Source of the DNA: Heterodera schachtii
Taxonomy: Eukaryota > Nematoda > Chromadorea > Rhabditida > Heteroderidae
DNA: 64,000 nt
Assembly: GCA_023374025.1 (NCBI GenBank)
Contig: SIJG01000034.1
Span: 1,305,914-1,369,913, forward strand
Reading direction: 5' to 3'
This document shows positions 12,145-24,391 of the stretch, piece after piece. Every line of letters starts with the position of its first letter. Position 1 is the first letter of the stretch. The notes beneath the pieces were generated by a model. It saw only the letters and a list, made by a program, of their open reading frames with translations. It was not told where the DNA came from and searched no databases. The position numbers were made by a program, and so were the translations under genes.

Positions 12145-13277
12145 CAACGGACAGAAAGAAATAAATGTGCCGAAAAGTCTTTCATTTTTTGCCAAGCCCA
12201 ATTTGGTCTTTGATCTCATGAACGGTGCCTTTCTTCTTTCTTCTTCCATTTTTTATTTTATTTTATTGCAAAATTCATATTGTATTTGCCAGAAACCCAA
12301 AAGCATTTTATTCTCATTTTATTTTTGCTTTTTAATTTTTTAAATTAAATAAATAAAAATAAATGTTTATTTATTTAATTCGGATAATTTTCTTTGTAAA
12401 TCTTTGGGTAAGCGTAGAAATTTAAATGCCTAATTAAGTTTTTGAGATGGTTCGTGGCCCATTAATTACCCAATCGAAGTGAGTTAAACTAACTTCCATT
12501 TGCTACACAAATTAGCGAAGCGAATGCAAATAGAGTTATTTAATAAGTCATTAAAAATTGTGCATTTTCCTACAACGTAATTTTATGGAGAATTATCTTA
12601 TGTATAGGAATGATATTTTTAGGCTCTAAAAACTGCCAAAACAGGTAGGCTCTAAAAAACTCCCCAATAGGCCATAAAAATGGAAAATAGGCAATAAAAA
12701 AACTCATTTTTAGGGGGGTGTAAAATGATAAAATTTTATCCAAAAAGCAACAAAAATTATGCAAAACCAATTTTGAGCTAAATAATTTTTTAAATAAAAA
12801 ATTCTTGTTAAGAAAATAAATAAATAAATTTTGGATATGAATTAGGTAATTACAGATTTCTCCCATTTGCCACAAATTAAATTAAATCCATTTATTCCGA
12901 GACATTTTTGTTATGCTTAATTACTATATTAATGGAAAATAGGAATATGATTGTTACGCTTTTTGCGTCATTCTTAAAGCAAATATTTTTGTGCACTTTT
13001 ACAATTTAAACAAAAATATTTTATTTTTCTCGCCCAAATGCAATTAATTAATTTGTTTTGTTTCTAAAATGGGGGGTCTTTCTTACTAATTTTGGTAATT
13101 ATTATTATTATTATTATGTCTAAGGCAACCATTTCGTTGCCCTCGCTCCCCAATCTCCCAAAACTCGTTTAAAAGGCGCCCCTTTTGCGTACATTTCTCG
13201 ACTTCTCGTAACCCCTTTAAATTACGAAAAATTGCCTCTTCAAAGTTCATTTGTCCCTATTTTTTTGTTTTGGTAAA
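12145..13277. other. Intergenic, no gene recognised
   Basis: 3' flank of the adhesion receptor: AATAAA appears within 20 bp of the stop and again near 12,345. Around 12,600-12,800 there is an imperfect repeat built from GGCTCTAAAAA and GGCAATAAAAA. AT-rich sequence follows, and TTTAAAAGGC near 13,168 could be a TATA-like box for the next gene. Confidence -1.
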
Positions 13278-14386
13278 ATGACTTTCAAAAATGTTCCGCT
13301 GTTTTTAATTTTGTCTGCTGTTTTCATGCTTTTGATGATGAAGCAGGTAAATCCATGAAATTTAATGCAACAAAATTAAAAGTTAAAAAAAATAATTCAT
13401 TTATGAGCATTTACATTTTTAAAAATATTTTGGTAGTTTTGAAACTTTCAAATTAGGTATTTGGAATTCTATCATCCGATACATTGTACATAATTAATAG
13501 GGCCGTGATTTTTAGTGATTTAACTTCTTTTTTTGCTCAATTATTTTAAAGAAAGGAGCTCAAAAACGCATTTCTGCGTTGCGTTCGTAATCCGTCACTA
13601 GAAATTACAAGTAGAAATCACTTTCAGAAAAATATACCACTAAGAAATGAAAACTTTTTCTCAAAAATTCATCCGAAAAACTTAGTTATTTATTCTTGAC
13701 AAGAATTTTTGGTTCTAAATTTTTTTATTTCAAATATGTACTGATTTATAAGGATTCGTTTTTTTGGCAAATGCCTAAAATTTTGCGGACTTTAAACGCA
13801 CAGATAAGCACAAAAAACGCATTTCCGCTTGGTTTGGGTGTCTACGATGAGACTTATTGTGATTAATGCCAAAACGCCTATTTTTGTGCCTAAAAACGAC
13901 TTCTTACTGATTTGGCTTAATTTAAACAACTTTTTTGAATAAATTTTCTTATTTTACGCCCCCTAAAGGCTGAAAATTATGTCACTATTCGTCACTGTTT
14001 TGGACTTTTTGTCACTATTTTGGCATTTTTCCTATCTTTTAGTTAATTATTTCGAGATTTTTCGTAACTAAAAATCACATGGCCCTAATAATTAGGGTTC
14101 GAGACTGACAATTTGTCGATCTTTGGGACCCTAGGCCATCACAATGCATGTTTCGTTACATTGGAAATATCCATAGATCTCGTGCCAAGACAACAACAAC
14201 TGGTTGGCCGCCTTTTCGAAGCCGCTGTTTTCAACGGGAAGTGACGCGTACATGCCGCTGAAAGACTTCGGATTCAACCCGAACAGTTTGGAAAACGGAT
14301 TTGTGGGCAAAACGCCAAATCAACTTCAATTCACTTTCAGGCTGGATTGGCATGCGAAGGCGAAAATAGTGCCGGGAAATGAATGA
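13278..14386 (+). CDS. Small secreted peptide gene, two exons (92 aa)
   Basis: Exon 1 (13278-13346) encodes 23 residues, M-T-F-K followed by a strongly hydrophobic stretch (LFLILSAVFMLLMM): a good signal peptide. Exon 2 (14177-14386) joins in phase 0 after CCATAG and adds 69 residues before TGA, starting ISCQDNNNW. The mature part is hydrophilic, rich in Asn, Phe and Pro, has one Cys and no clear dibasic cleavage site. I do not recognise the family; it could be a neuropeptide-like or other secreted peptide. The intron (13347-14176) contains a copy of the repeat also seen at 35.8-36.4 kb (AAGCACAAAAAACGC). The signal peptide, correct splice sites and open second exon are what support it. Confidence -1.
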
Positions 14387-15295
14387 TGAAAGAAAAAGAT
14401 GCATTTGAAATTTCAAATAATAAAGTTTTATATTTACATTTACTTCAAAAGAACACCGAAAATGAAATGCGATTAATTAAAAAAATAGAAAGCTTTCCAC
14501 TTTTTGACCGGAAGGTACAAAAAGCCAAGATCGGGAATGGCTCCCTGAAAAATGCGACACCGAGAGAACGCATTTCATTTCAAGAAAATTTTGTTGGTAC
14601 GGATTCGCATTTTCAGGATGCGATTTCGAAAAATCAATTTCCAGTTATTTTAAAAAATCTAAGTTTTGTGCCGTATTTTCTCAGTATCGCATTTTTTGAG
14701 ATGGAAACTTTCTATCGGTGGCGCATTTTCCGGCTCCCTCGGGAATTGGGATCTTAAACCGGATCGGTAGGAAGCCATTTGACCAATTTGGAACCTGCAC
14801 TAAAAGCAAATTAATTTAAAAAAATTCCAGTAAATTAGTAATTGAATTTAAAAAAATGCAAAAGTTCACAAAACATTTATTCCATCATTGGTTTTATAAG
14901 TCTAAGGTCAAAACTTTGAAGACATGTAAACTTTTTAAGTTAATTTATTTCAATATTTTTGGGATTTTGTCAATGTTTTGTAAATATTTTGGCATTTTTC
15001 GAATTTTTCATGTAAATTCAGAAATTCTTTGGTACTAAAAGCCAGGATCGGGAATTAGGACCTTCAACAATACCGGGAGGAAGGCATTTTACTAATTGGG
15101 AATCGAATCTGCATTAAACAAAATTAATAAAGAATTTTCAAAAAAAATATGAAAACGTTCATAAAACATTTATTCCAACATTCGTTTTATAATTCCGAAT
15201 TTGCTGAACTGCTTCCCAAAGTTTTGTCCTTGTTTTGGAAATGTTTTCACTCAATTTCTGTTTGTTGTACACGCATCAGCTTCGATTGGTTGGGC
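14387..15295. other. Intergenic; 3' flank of srg copy A, duplicated near 37 kb
   Basis: No gene recognised. From about 15,025 the sequence (AAAGCCAGGATCGGGAATTA, then AACAATACCGGGAGGAAGGC) recurs almost unchanged at 37,135-37,240, next to srg copy B, so the segmental duplication extends past the receptor's 3' end. Confidence -1.
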
Positions 15296-17287
15296 TCATG
15301 GCTTTTCAAATAAACGGCAATCATTTTGATTTTGTTTTAAGTCTGTCACTGGCGTCTGAAAAGTGTTTGTTGGCATTGACCAAATGCATTTTGGACAAAA
15401 GTCCTTGACAAATTGGTGACGGAAAATGCTGCTGGTGAACAACAACATCCAACTGGACAACACCAAAGTGCACAAGTCGTTGATCCACGGATATTGGGTG
15501 TAGACAATCGATGGATAGTCATAGAAAATGCCGGTGCCCATAATAATCTAAAAATTTCAAATTAAATTAATATTTAGCAATTAGTAATTTTAAACCAAAA
15601 AAACTGAGACAAAAGCATGGCCAACAAAAGTGAGAAGGGCGTAAATTAGCAATTTCTTCTCAATGACGTCACTTCCATTTTGAGAATTTTGTTGGTGCAC
15701 TTTTTTGCTTCTTCTATAGGCAATTAGCGTTGACACATTGACCAAAAGCGACAAGAGCAGGAAAATGACAGACGAAATCGCTTTTAAACGGTTGAGATAG
15801 CCAATGTAGGGGTAACTCTAAAAAAGCAATAAATTTTAAAGTTGGATCAGGATCAATTCTATTAGTGATCAATGATAATTAGGGAAGGGACAAATATTTA
15901 TTAAAATCCCAAAATATTTAAATAAATATTCAAAACATTGACCAAAATTTGAGAAAAATCCGAATTATTGAGTAAATATTTAAGAAAAATGAAAAAAATT
16001 TGTGGTGTAAAGAATAATTTAAAAAAGTAAAATTATAAAAATAAATTTCTGAATTTTACATGAAAAGTTTGAAAAATGCCGAAATATTTACAAAATATTG
16101 GCAAAACCTCCAAAATATTGAAATAAATATTTTTTCCCCATAACCTCCAAAAAATATTTTTACCTACAACTGACCTAAGACGGTCTGAGCTAAGACTAAT
16201 CCTTGCTAAAAACCGACATAAGCCTAGCGTATGCTTAAGCCTAAGCCCAGAGACCAAAGCTAAGGCTTTTACTCCGGCTCAGTTGGCTTACTTTGAATAG
16301 TTTTTTATGAAAATATGCAGAATTTTTATCTAAATATTTCTCTGCTCAATTATTCCACTTTCCGCCGGTGGTTTTCCTTTATACCGAATCATTTTCGTCG
16401 ATGAAAAATCCGTCACTTTCCGTTTCGAAGGGCATTGGAGTGACAGTCATTTTCATAATTGGCAAACAGCTTAGCAATGGCACAACCAACACAATCAGTG
16501 CCAATATCATCAAAAAGAATTGATTTTCCCAAATCTGAATGGATGAAATTAAAATATTACTTAATATTTTAATAATTAAAAACCCTTTTCTGTTTGAGGG
16601 GAAATGCAATTGCAGTGAAACGATTAATCAAAATGAGGAAAGTGGCAATATTTGAGACTTGGTAAGCGACTGTTGTTGCAAAATAAAAACACAGAACGAT
16701 GGCCCAGCCGGGCATCATACGGTAAAAGGGCAGCAATTGTTGGCCAAACAAAGCAGGGATACGGTTACCGTAACTGGAAGAGAGAACCCACAGAATATCC
16801 TAAACATTTTAACATTTTCGATAAATCATTGAAAAGTAGATAAAATTTAATTGGAAAGTTAAAGAGCAGAAGCGACAGGCGCCACGGGAAAAAGATTGGT
16901 TCCGAAGAATATTAATAGACTTGTACGAATTAAGGTAAATTTTAAAATATTTATCGACAATTGGGGTGATTAATATTTTAAAGGAATTTTTGTTGTAAAA
17001 ATTTTTAAGGATTAGAATAGAACAAAATTCTGGTTAGTAAATTAGTGCTTTTATGATATGTAAATCAGCAAAATATTTTCAGTAAATTTTATTTAAAAAT
17101 CCTTTTTACTCACTGCAATTGCGCGGACGCAGAACAATTTGTAGAAGGACAGCTGCGCAAATTGTTTATGTCTTATGATTGTCACCATTTCCAAAATGTA
17201 CAAAATGGTCGAAGGAATTGCCATTGAAAAGGCAAAATAATAAAACAAATTTCTGTTTTTGCCCATCCAATTGTTTATGGTATCCAT
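15296..17287 (-). CDS. Serpentine receptor, class gamma (Srg), copy A
   Basis: Seven-transmembrane chemoreceptor of the nematode Srg family. Five exons on the minus strand join in phase 0 and total 1,014 nt (337 aa plus stop), the usual Srg length: 17114-17287, 16584-16799, 16385-16534, 15596-15817, 15296-15547. Visible landmarks are QLSFYKLFCVRAIA at the end of exon 1, NRFTAIAFPLKQKR at the end of exon 2 (the Srg equivalent of the DRY region), hydrophobic TM segments in every exon, and CTLVLSSWMLL near the end. Introns carry the CTAAGCCTAG-type repeat (about 16.15-16.3 kb). No stop or frameshift seen; likely functional. Family assignment is from motif memory. Copy B lies 22 kb away. Confidence -1.
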
Positions 17288-17807
17288 TTTATATTTGCTA
17301 ATGATATTTAATTTTCGGATTATCTGTAATATGGAAAAGAAATGATAATAACCATTTTATTTACGCTTATTTCATTAAAATGCCGATGTTTTAGTGAATT
17401 TGGCAAATAATTAGGCAAAAAATTGGAATGGAAAACTAACGAAAAAGGGGTAAAGAGAACTGAGAAAATAAAACATTTACGATAGGTAGTTAATTTAATT
17501 TTCTGAACTAAAGGCAGTTAGTAGGCAAGTTAATTACATTTCATTAATTTTTATTAAATACGAAAGAATGGCATTAAATTTTGCTTGGTATGAAATGTTT
17601 TGCCTTCATTTAATTAATTTTTTAAATTAATTTCGCGAATTATAAACACCTGCTGCTGTTTGTTTCAATTTAACCAATTCTCTACCCAAAAAGTACAAAA
17701 GACTGTCATTAATTGGATTATTAATTTTGAATAAAAGATTTAGAATTTTGGAAAACGAAAAAACTTGATTTTGAGTTTAGAATTATGTTTTATGCCTAAA
17801 AATGTGT
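17288..17807. other. srg copy A upstream region with hAT transposase remnant
   Basis: The stretch matches the upstream flank of srg copy B (39.3-40.27 kb), including GGCAGTTAGTAGGCAAGTTA. About 17,655-17,740 keeps, on the minus strand, only the last residues of the hAT transposase relic that is longer at 40,170-40,863 (reading INDSLLYFLG...LVKLKQTAAG). Possible srg promoter; no clear element seen. Confidence -1.
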
Positions 17808-18413
17808 GTCGCTGATCTTTTTTATGTCCAGCACCAAGTTGGTCAGATCATTGTGATAAACACCGACAAAAAACATTCTGAAATTGGGGGAAAATCTGAT
17901 CTAACAAATAAGGGTAAACAGAAAAATAAAAAGCGAATTTATAAAGGTGAGAAAGTCTTGAAAAGATTAAGTGAAACATGCTATTTATTTATAAAATTTT
18001 CGAAAATTTATTTAAATTTCGATTTACTTTTTCATGCAGGAGTTAGAGACTATTGTGGCTGAATTATGCGGTTTTTAGTTGTTTTTAGAAAAGCCCTAAA
18101 AATATGAATTTTGGTTAAAATTGCAAATTCCTTAGTGGCGGCTGTCGGCATCGCCGAACCACCAAATTTGTTTTCTGATATATTTTGCCAAAAAAAAATC
18201 GAAAAACAGAGTTAGCTGTGACTGAATTTCAGGGATCATACTTTGGAAAAATAATTGGCAAATTATTTTTGGTGCCCGGATTTGAAATTCAAAAAGAAAA
18301 TCTAACAAAAAATTTCAAAATCCGTTCGTTAATTTATCCAATGAAAACAAATGTTTTTATTTTCGAGTTTTATGCGCCCTTTGCTGAGATTTTCAAAATT
18401 AAAAGCTTGTAAT

Positions 18414-18699
18414 TGACCAATCATTAAGCATTAGCCAATTTGGGCCCCGCCCCATTCCTTTTTTTGTGTCCCCCGTCCCTGGCCAATATTCATTATGTTC
18501 GGGGGAGGGATTGGCTTAGCCAATCCCCCAATATCTCTCCCTCCTCCCGCTAATATCCCGAGAACCGAACTGGGAGTCCCTTCCCCATCCCATATTTACT
18601 CACTACATATATTTGTATTGTGCGCACATTTACTCAATAAAAGACCATAATCAAATGCCGCCGCTGGGATAATTGGGGAGGGACCCGTCGCCTATTTCA
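18414..18699 (+). mobile_element. 286-bp LTR followed by primer-binding-site-like sequence (copy 1)
   Basis: Begins TGACCAATCATT and ends CCTATTTCA, so it has TG...CA ends. It contains GC-rich GGGCCCCGCCCC, CCAAT motifs, a TATA-like CATATATTTG and AATAAAAG, all typical of an LTR promoter and polyadenylation region. Directly after it comes TGGAGGTCCCGCCTC, starting with TGG like a tRNA primer-binding site; the tRNA was not identified. No retroviral coding sequence follows, so this is a fragment. Confidence -1.
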
Positions 18700-18998
18700 T
18701 GGAGGTCCCGCCTCTCGGGATATCTACGAAATTGGACTCAAAAAAAAGATAAAAAATAAAAATAAAAAAATAAATAAATGTATTTGGCCAGGATCGGATT
18801 AGTAATTTTATTATTAACAAAGTAAATTAAAAAGGGCGAAAATTATTAATTAATTTAAAGTGAAAAATGCAAGAAACGGAAGAGATTAAGTGGAAGTGGC
18901 AAAGAGCGGCCGGAAAAGCTAGAGGAAAAGTTCAGATCGATTGACACAAGGCGGCGTTAACAGCGACTGAAATAATGAAAAGAAAAATTAATGAACGG

Positions 18999-19480
18999 TC
19001 AGAAAATTGAATTTGGAAAAATAAGGACAATTAAGTGTGAAATGTGAAATTCCCACCTGAGAATGTGTTTTTGGTGATGATCAAACGGCCGAAACGGAAA
19101 CAGACGACAAATTAGCCTGAGGGGCAACGAGGCAAAATATGATAAAATGTTCACATTGAACTTACGGAATGAACGAAGGGCCGACTGAATGGAAGAACAA
19201 ACGGAGGAGGCGCGGACGAGCAACGCCACTTTTAGTGTTTGCCGGACGGCGAAGAGTTGAGGAATCGGCCAAAGGGTTCGAAGTGCCAGAATGAGTCCCG
19301 AAACGGCGTTTCGTGGTAAGACGTCGAAGCGGACGAAAGCAGTAAGGGAAAAAGAGAGGAACAAGAAGCAAATAAGCCACCCCAATGCGAGACCGGAAAG
19401 AAGAATGGCACCGAGAATCATCACGGCATTTTCCTCACGAAATGAAATGTAGTGCCGAAACGATTGGGAGTTACGCCGGG
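18999..19480 (-). pseudogene. Membrane-protein-like exon in tandem unit 1, unidentified
   Basis: On the minus strand a segment from about 19,470 to 19,150 reads R-E-E-N-A followed by a long hydrophobic helix (VMILGAILLSGLALGWLICF) and a second amphipathic stretch (ALRTLWPIPQLF). Just upstream (19,480-19,570) another frame encodes a Cys-rich piece (NCPISCPESYHC). The twin copy at 21,450-21,930 differs mostly at silent or conservative sites (WLIC is kept through CTT/CTC). I do not recognise the protein and cannot join the pieces into one gene; they may be exons of a gene broken by the duplication and the LTR. Confidence -1.
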
Positions 19481-20866
19481 CGGCAAGCAGAGGTGAGGCG
19501 CGGTAAACTCAGTGGGTTCAAAGCAATGGTAAGACTCAGGGCAGCTGATGGGACAGTTTTGACTAATTTCCCAAGTGGTTGACATTGAAAATTGAAGATT
19601 TTTTTTATGTTTTCTGAACCAAAATGTGAACAAAAATAAGGAATAAAATTCTGAGAAAGTGGAAAATGAAAATGGAACGTTATTCAAAAAATGGTAAATT
19701 TTGAAAGAAAAGGAAAATGGACTGCCCCTTTGGCCCGTTTTTCCTGTCCCCACAGTCACTTCACAGTTCACAACATTTCGACCATTTCTTTTCATTAAAT
19801 TTTCACAAATCGTTCGTTCACTTTCTGTTCTCTCTCTCTCTCTCTCTCATTTGTTGGCCTCATTATTCCCCCGCCTCCGTCTGCTGAGTACTGAACAAAA
19901 GAGCCAAAAGTGATGAAAGGAATGGCGATCGTCGGGCCAAGTGGCGGAATGTCAGCGATGAAAAGCCGATTGGCGAAAGGCAGCAATTAATGTTGGGGAC
20001 CAACACACATTAAATTAAAGAAATGGACAAAAATAAGTTAGAAAAATGTACAAATAATGAAATTAGAGAACATAAGTTTTTGGGCAATTAATTGGGGGCA
20101 ATTTAATTTGCCCATTAAGCACAAACTTTTGTTTTCGATTTTCATTTATTTCTCGAACTTAATTACTTAGCTGAAAAGCAATTCAATTAACAAATCTTTT
20201 AAATTTTTCCCGGCTAATTAAGCAAAAAGTAAAAGTTTATTATTCTGATCGTCAAAACTGTTGTCGCTGATCTTTTTTATGTCCAGCACCAAGTTGGTCA
20301 GATCATTGTGATAAACACCGACAAAAAACATTCTGAAATTGGGGGAAATCTGATCTAACAAATAAGGGTAAACAGAAAAATAAAAAGCGAATTTATAAAG
20401 GTGAGAAAGTCTTGAAAAGATTAAGTGAAACATGCTATTTATTTATAAAATTTTCGAAAATTTATTTAAATTTCGATTTACTTTTTCATGCAGGAGTTAG
20501 AGACTAATGTGGCTGAATTATGAGGTTTTTAGTTGTTTTTAGAAAAACCCTAAAAATAAGATTTTTTGTTAAAATTGAAAAATTCTTAGTGGCGGCTGTC
20601 GACATCGCCGAACCACCAAATTTGTTTTCTGATACATTTTGCCAAAATAACTCGAAAAACAAAATTCGCTGTGACCGAATTTCAGGGATCATACTTTGGA
20701 AAAATAATTGGCAAATTATTTTTGGTGCCCGGATTTGAAATTCAAAAAGAAAATCTAACAAAAAATTTCAAAATCCGTTCGTTAATTTATCCAATGAAAA
20801 CAAATGTTTTTATTTTCGAGTTTTATGCGCCCTTTGCTGAGATTTTCAAAATTAAAAGCTTGTAAT

Positions 20867-21152
20867 TGACCAATCATTAAGCATTAGCCAATTTGGGCCC
20901 CGCCCCATTCCTTTTTTTGTGTCCCCCGTCCCTGGCCAATATTCATTATGTTCGGGAGAGGGATTGGCTTAGCCAATCCCCCAATCTCTCTCCCTCCTCC
21001 CGCTAATATCCCGAGAACCGAACTGGGAGTCCCTTCCCCATCCCATATTTACTCACTACATATATTTGTATTGTGCGCACATTTACTCAATAAAAGGGCA
21101 TAATCAAATGCCGCCGCTGGGATAATTGGGGAGGGACCCGTCGCCTATTTCA
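20867..21152 (+). mobile_element. 286-bp LTR followed by primer-binding-site-like sequence (copy 2)
   Basis: Same LTR as at 18,414, carried by the second tandem unit, again followed by TGGAGGTCCCGCCTC. It differs from copies 1 and 3 in the GGGAGAGGG stretch, in CCAATCTCTC and in the AAAAGGGCAT region. Confidence -1.
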
Positions 21153-21449
21153 TGGAGGTCCCGCCTCTCGGGATATCTACGAAATTAGACTCAAAAAAAA
21201 GATAAAAAAAAAAAATAAGAATAAATAAATGTATTTGGCCAGGATCGGATTAGTAATTTTATTATTAACAAAATAAATTAAAAAAGGCGAAAATTATTAA
21301 TTAATTTAAAGTGAAAAATGCAAGAAATGGAAGAGATTAAGTGGAAGTGGCAAAGAGCGGCCGGAAAAGCTAGAGGAAAAGTTCTGATCGATTGACACAA
21401 GGCGGCGTTAACAGCGACTGAAATAATGAAAAGAAAAATAAATGAACGG

Positions 21450-21930
21450 TCAGAAAATTGAATTTGGAAAAATAAGGACAATTAAGTGTGAAATGTGAAA
21501 TTCCCACCCGAGAATGTGTTTTTGGTGATGATCAAACGGCCGAAACGGAAACAGACGACAAATTAGCCTGAGGGGCGACGAGACAAAATATGATAAAATG
21601 TTCACATTGAACTTACGGAATGAACGAAGGGCCGACTGAATGGAAGAGCAAGCGGAGGAGGCGCGGACGAGCAACGCCACTTTTAGTGTTTGCCGGACGG
21701 CGAAGAGTTGAGGAATCGGCCAAAGGGTTCGAAGTGCCAGAATGAGTCCCACAACGGCGTTTCGTGGTAAGACGTCGAAGCGGACGAAAGCAGTAAGGGA
21801 AAAAGAGAGGAACAAGAAGCAAATGAGCCACCCCAATGCGAGACCGGAAAGAAGAATGGCACCGAAAATCATCACGGCATTTTCCTCACGAAATGAAATG
21901 TAGTGCCGAAACGATTGGGAGTTACGCCGG
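21450..21930 (-). pseudogene. Membrane-protein-like exon in tandem unit 2, unidentified
   Basis: Near-identical twin of the exon in unit 1 (MIFG in place of MILG, otherwise the same hydrophobic segment). It is listed separately because two copies with mostly silent differences hint that the frame was under selection for some time. Function unknown. Confidence -1.
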
Positions 21931-22715
21931 GCGGCAAGCAGAGGTGAGGCGCGGTAAACTCAGTGGGTTCAAAGCAATGGTAAGACTCAGGGCAGCTGAT
22001 GGGACAGTTTTGACTAATTTCCCAAGTGGTGGACATTGAAAATTTAAGAATTTTTTTACGTTTTCTGAACCAAAATGTGAGCAAAAATAAGGAATAAAAT
22101 TTTGAGAAAGTGGAAAATTAAAATGGAACGTTATTCAAAAAATGGTAAATTTTGAAAGAAAAGGAAAATGGACTGCCCCTTTCGCCCGTTTTCCCTGTCC
22201 CAGCAGTCACTTCACAGTTCACAACATTTTGACCATTTCTTTTCATTAAATTTTCACAAATCGTTCGTTCACTTTCTGTTCTCTCTCTCTCTCTCTCTCT
22301 CATTTGTTGGCCTCATTATTCCCCCGCCTCCGTCTGCTGAGTACTGAACAAAAGAGCCAAAAGTGATGAAAGGAATGGCGATCGTCGGGCCAAGTGGCGG
22401 AATGTCAGCGATGAAAAGCCGATTGGCGAAAGGCAGCAATTAATGTTGGGGACCAACACACATTAAATTAAAGAAATGGACAAAAATAAGTTAGAAAAAT
22501 GTACAAATAATGAAATTAGAGAACATAAGTTTTTGGGCAATTAATTGGGGGCAATTTAATTTGCCCATTAAGCACAAACTTTTGTTTTCGATTTTCATTT
22601 ATTTCTCGAACTTAATTACTTAGCTGAAAAGCAATTCAATTAACAAATCTTTTAAATTTTTCCCGGCTAATTAAGCAAAAAGTAAAAGTTTATTATTCTG
22701 ATCGTCAAAACTGTT

Positions 22716-23520
22716 CAATCGTGACTGGAGAAATTTCAAAAGTTGTTTGTCACGGTATAATTTGCATTTACAGTTCGGGACCAAATTTTCCAAGGGAATT
22801 AACAGCTATTCAGTTTGAATTTGGCCGTCTGCGTGTTGAACGGTTGGGAGAAGGCGAAGAAGCGCAGGAAAGGCGAGGAGGTCACGGACAAAGTGTGCGG
22901 CGCGCGAGTAAGGGTCAATCCCGGCATTTGTGGACATTTGTAAAGTGAGAAAATTAATATTAAAAAATTGGCAAGGACTAAATTGGTTTACAAATAAAAC
23001 AAAATAATAACCGCCAGTCAAGGCAGGTGGCGTACGACCCGAACGCAAAGATCCAATCGGTGTGAGTGTGCCGGACAGAAAGAGCCAATTGTGCCAAACG
23101 AAGAAAGTGCCGAGCACAAAGACAAAGTGCCAATTGACCAACGACGGACTGTCCCGGTAAAATTGTGAGATCGCAAAAAGGGACAATTTGACGAAATTGC
23201 CCGTGAGATTTGGAAATTTATTTTAAGAAGGAATTTTGTTGTGGCAACTTTCTCGTGTTAATTGGAGGGACTGTTACAAAATCTTAAAACATTTTTCCAG
23301 TTCCTACCGTCGCCGATCATCAACTTGGCAACGCAATTGAAGGCGATCAACCACAAGGACACGAAAAGCGGGCTTCTCAAACGGCAACGCTTCGCGGACT
23401 CAAAACCGAACAGTATCAACGGACTGAACGATTGGTGGACTGAGGATTCAATTGTGACAATTGTGAAAGGTGGGCAGTTTTCTGATCGGCAAACTGTCAG
23501 TACAGTAACGGCACGGAAAA
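22716..23520. other. Possible exons of an unidentified gene, strand uncertain
   Basis: On the plus strand 23,301-23,467 is open between a good acceptor (TTTTTCCAG) and donor (AAAG/GTGGGC) and would encode a soluble, Lys/Asn-rich segment (LPSPIINLATQLKAINHKDT). On the minus strand the same region and 22,990-23,190 are also open and hydrophobic (SLVNWHFVFVLGTFFVWHNW). Both readings cannot be right. I cannot choose between them and recognise neither. Confidence -1.
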
Positions 23521-23544
23521 TCGATTGCTGTGACTATAAATAAT

Positions 23545-24391
23545 TAAATTTATATCATTGGACTCGTTTAATGCCTTTTATAATTACAAATTTATTGAAT
23601 TAATTTAAAAATACGGTATGTCCATTCTGAACTCGTTTTGCATATTCACAAATTTGCAAATTTAAACTTAATTTTCCATTGCGTTATTTGCCCATTCTGA
23701 ACTCGTCTTCCCAATTCATAAATTTTAAAATTTTTGGGAAAGTATTACAACCCAATACGAATTCATTGGTCGGACAGTACAAAAAATTGGCAGAGAGTGC
23801 ATGTGTGAAAAGTGATTGTTAGATTGTTACCAAAAAGGGATAAATTGACAAGTGAATGTGGTCAGAGTGATCACGGACAAAAGAAAAACAGTAAAAAATT
23901 TGTGCAGAAAAGTGAGTGTGCCCGCTGAATTGTGAGTAATCACGGCATCATTTGGCAAACAAATTGGTGTTAGACAGAGAGTGTACCGTCTCGACTGATC
24001 AGAGAGTGAGTGATCAGGGTTTATCATACAAAAGAGGCCGAGAGGGCGATACAATTACGATACAATTACTGTATTAAAATCAGTAAGTACCGACCTTAAG
24101 TACACCGCGAGTGAAATCAGTGACCAAGTGATCAGAAAGTCATTTTTGCCGATCAAAGTGTGATTCATTGATCGGTAAGGTACAAAAAAGGGGTTTTTTT
24201 TCGCTGCAATAGCCTTATTTACATAACTTTGGCTTAACATATTAATAATCAAAATCAAAATACATCACACTCCTGACTACCTCGAAAGGCGTTTCAAGCA
24301 TAAGCCAATAAGTGACCTTGAACGGGAGAGACGTAAGCTTGAGAGAGACCGAAAGAGAAAAAGTGAAAAAAAATTAGGAGAAAACCAAAAT
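23545..24391 (+). other. Leader region upstream of the gag-like frame
   Basis: No coding sequence recognised. The stretch is rich in AGTGA/GTGATCA motifs and ends in a purine-rich run (GAGAGAGACCGAAAGAG) before the first ATG at 24,392. It is probably the 5' untranslated part of the retroelement. I looked for the 286-bp LTR or its TGGAGGTCCCG sequence here and did not find either, so the 5' end of the element appears lost or replaced. Confidence -1.

Larger units (their letters stand above)
17808..20261. repeat. Tandem segmental duplication, unit 1 (2,454 bp)
   Basis: This unit and 20,262-22,715 are directly adjacent, collinear and differ at only scattered positions. The junction is at 20,261/20,262 (...GATCGTCAAAACTGT then TGTCGCTGATC). 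The unit holds a 286-bp LTR with primer-binding-site-like sequence, a CT microsatellite near 19,830, and minus-strand exon-like segments (see 18,999-19,480). Confidence -1.
20262..22715. repeat. Tandem segmental duplication, unit 2 (2,454 bp)
   Basis: Second copy of the preceding unit, with few substitutions and small A-run length changes. Its right edge passes into unique sequence after GTCAAAACTGTT. The LTR inside it differs from the other two LTR copies at several sites, so it diverged after the duplication. Confidence -1.
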
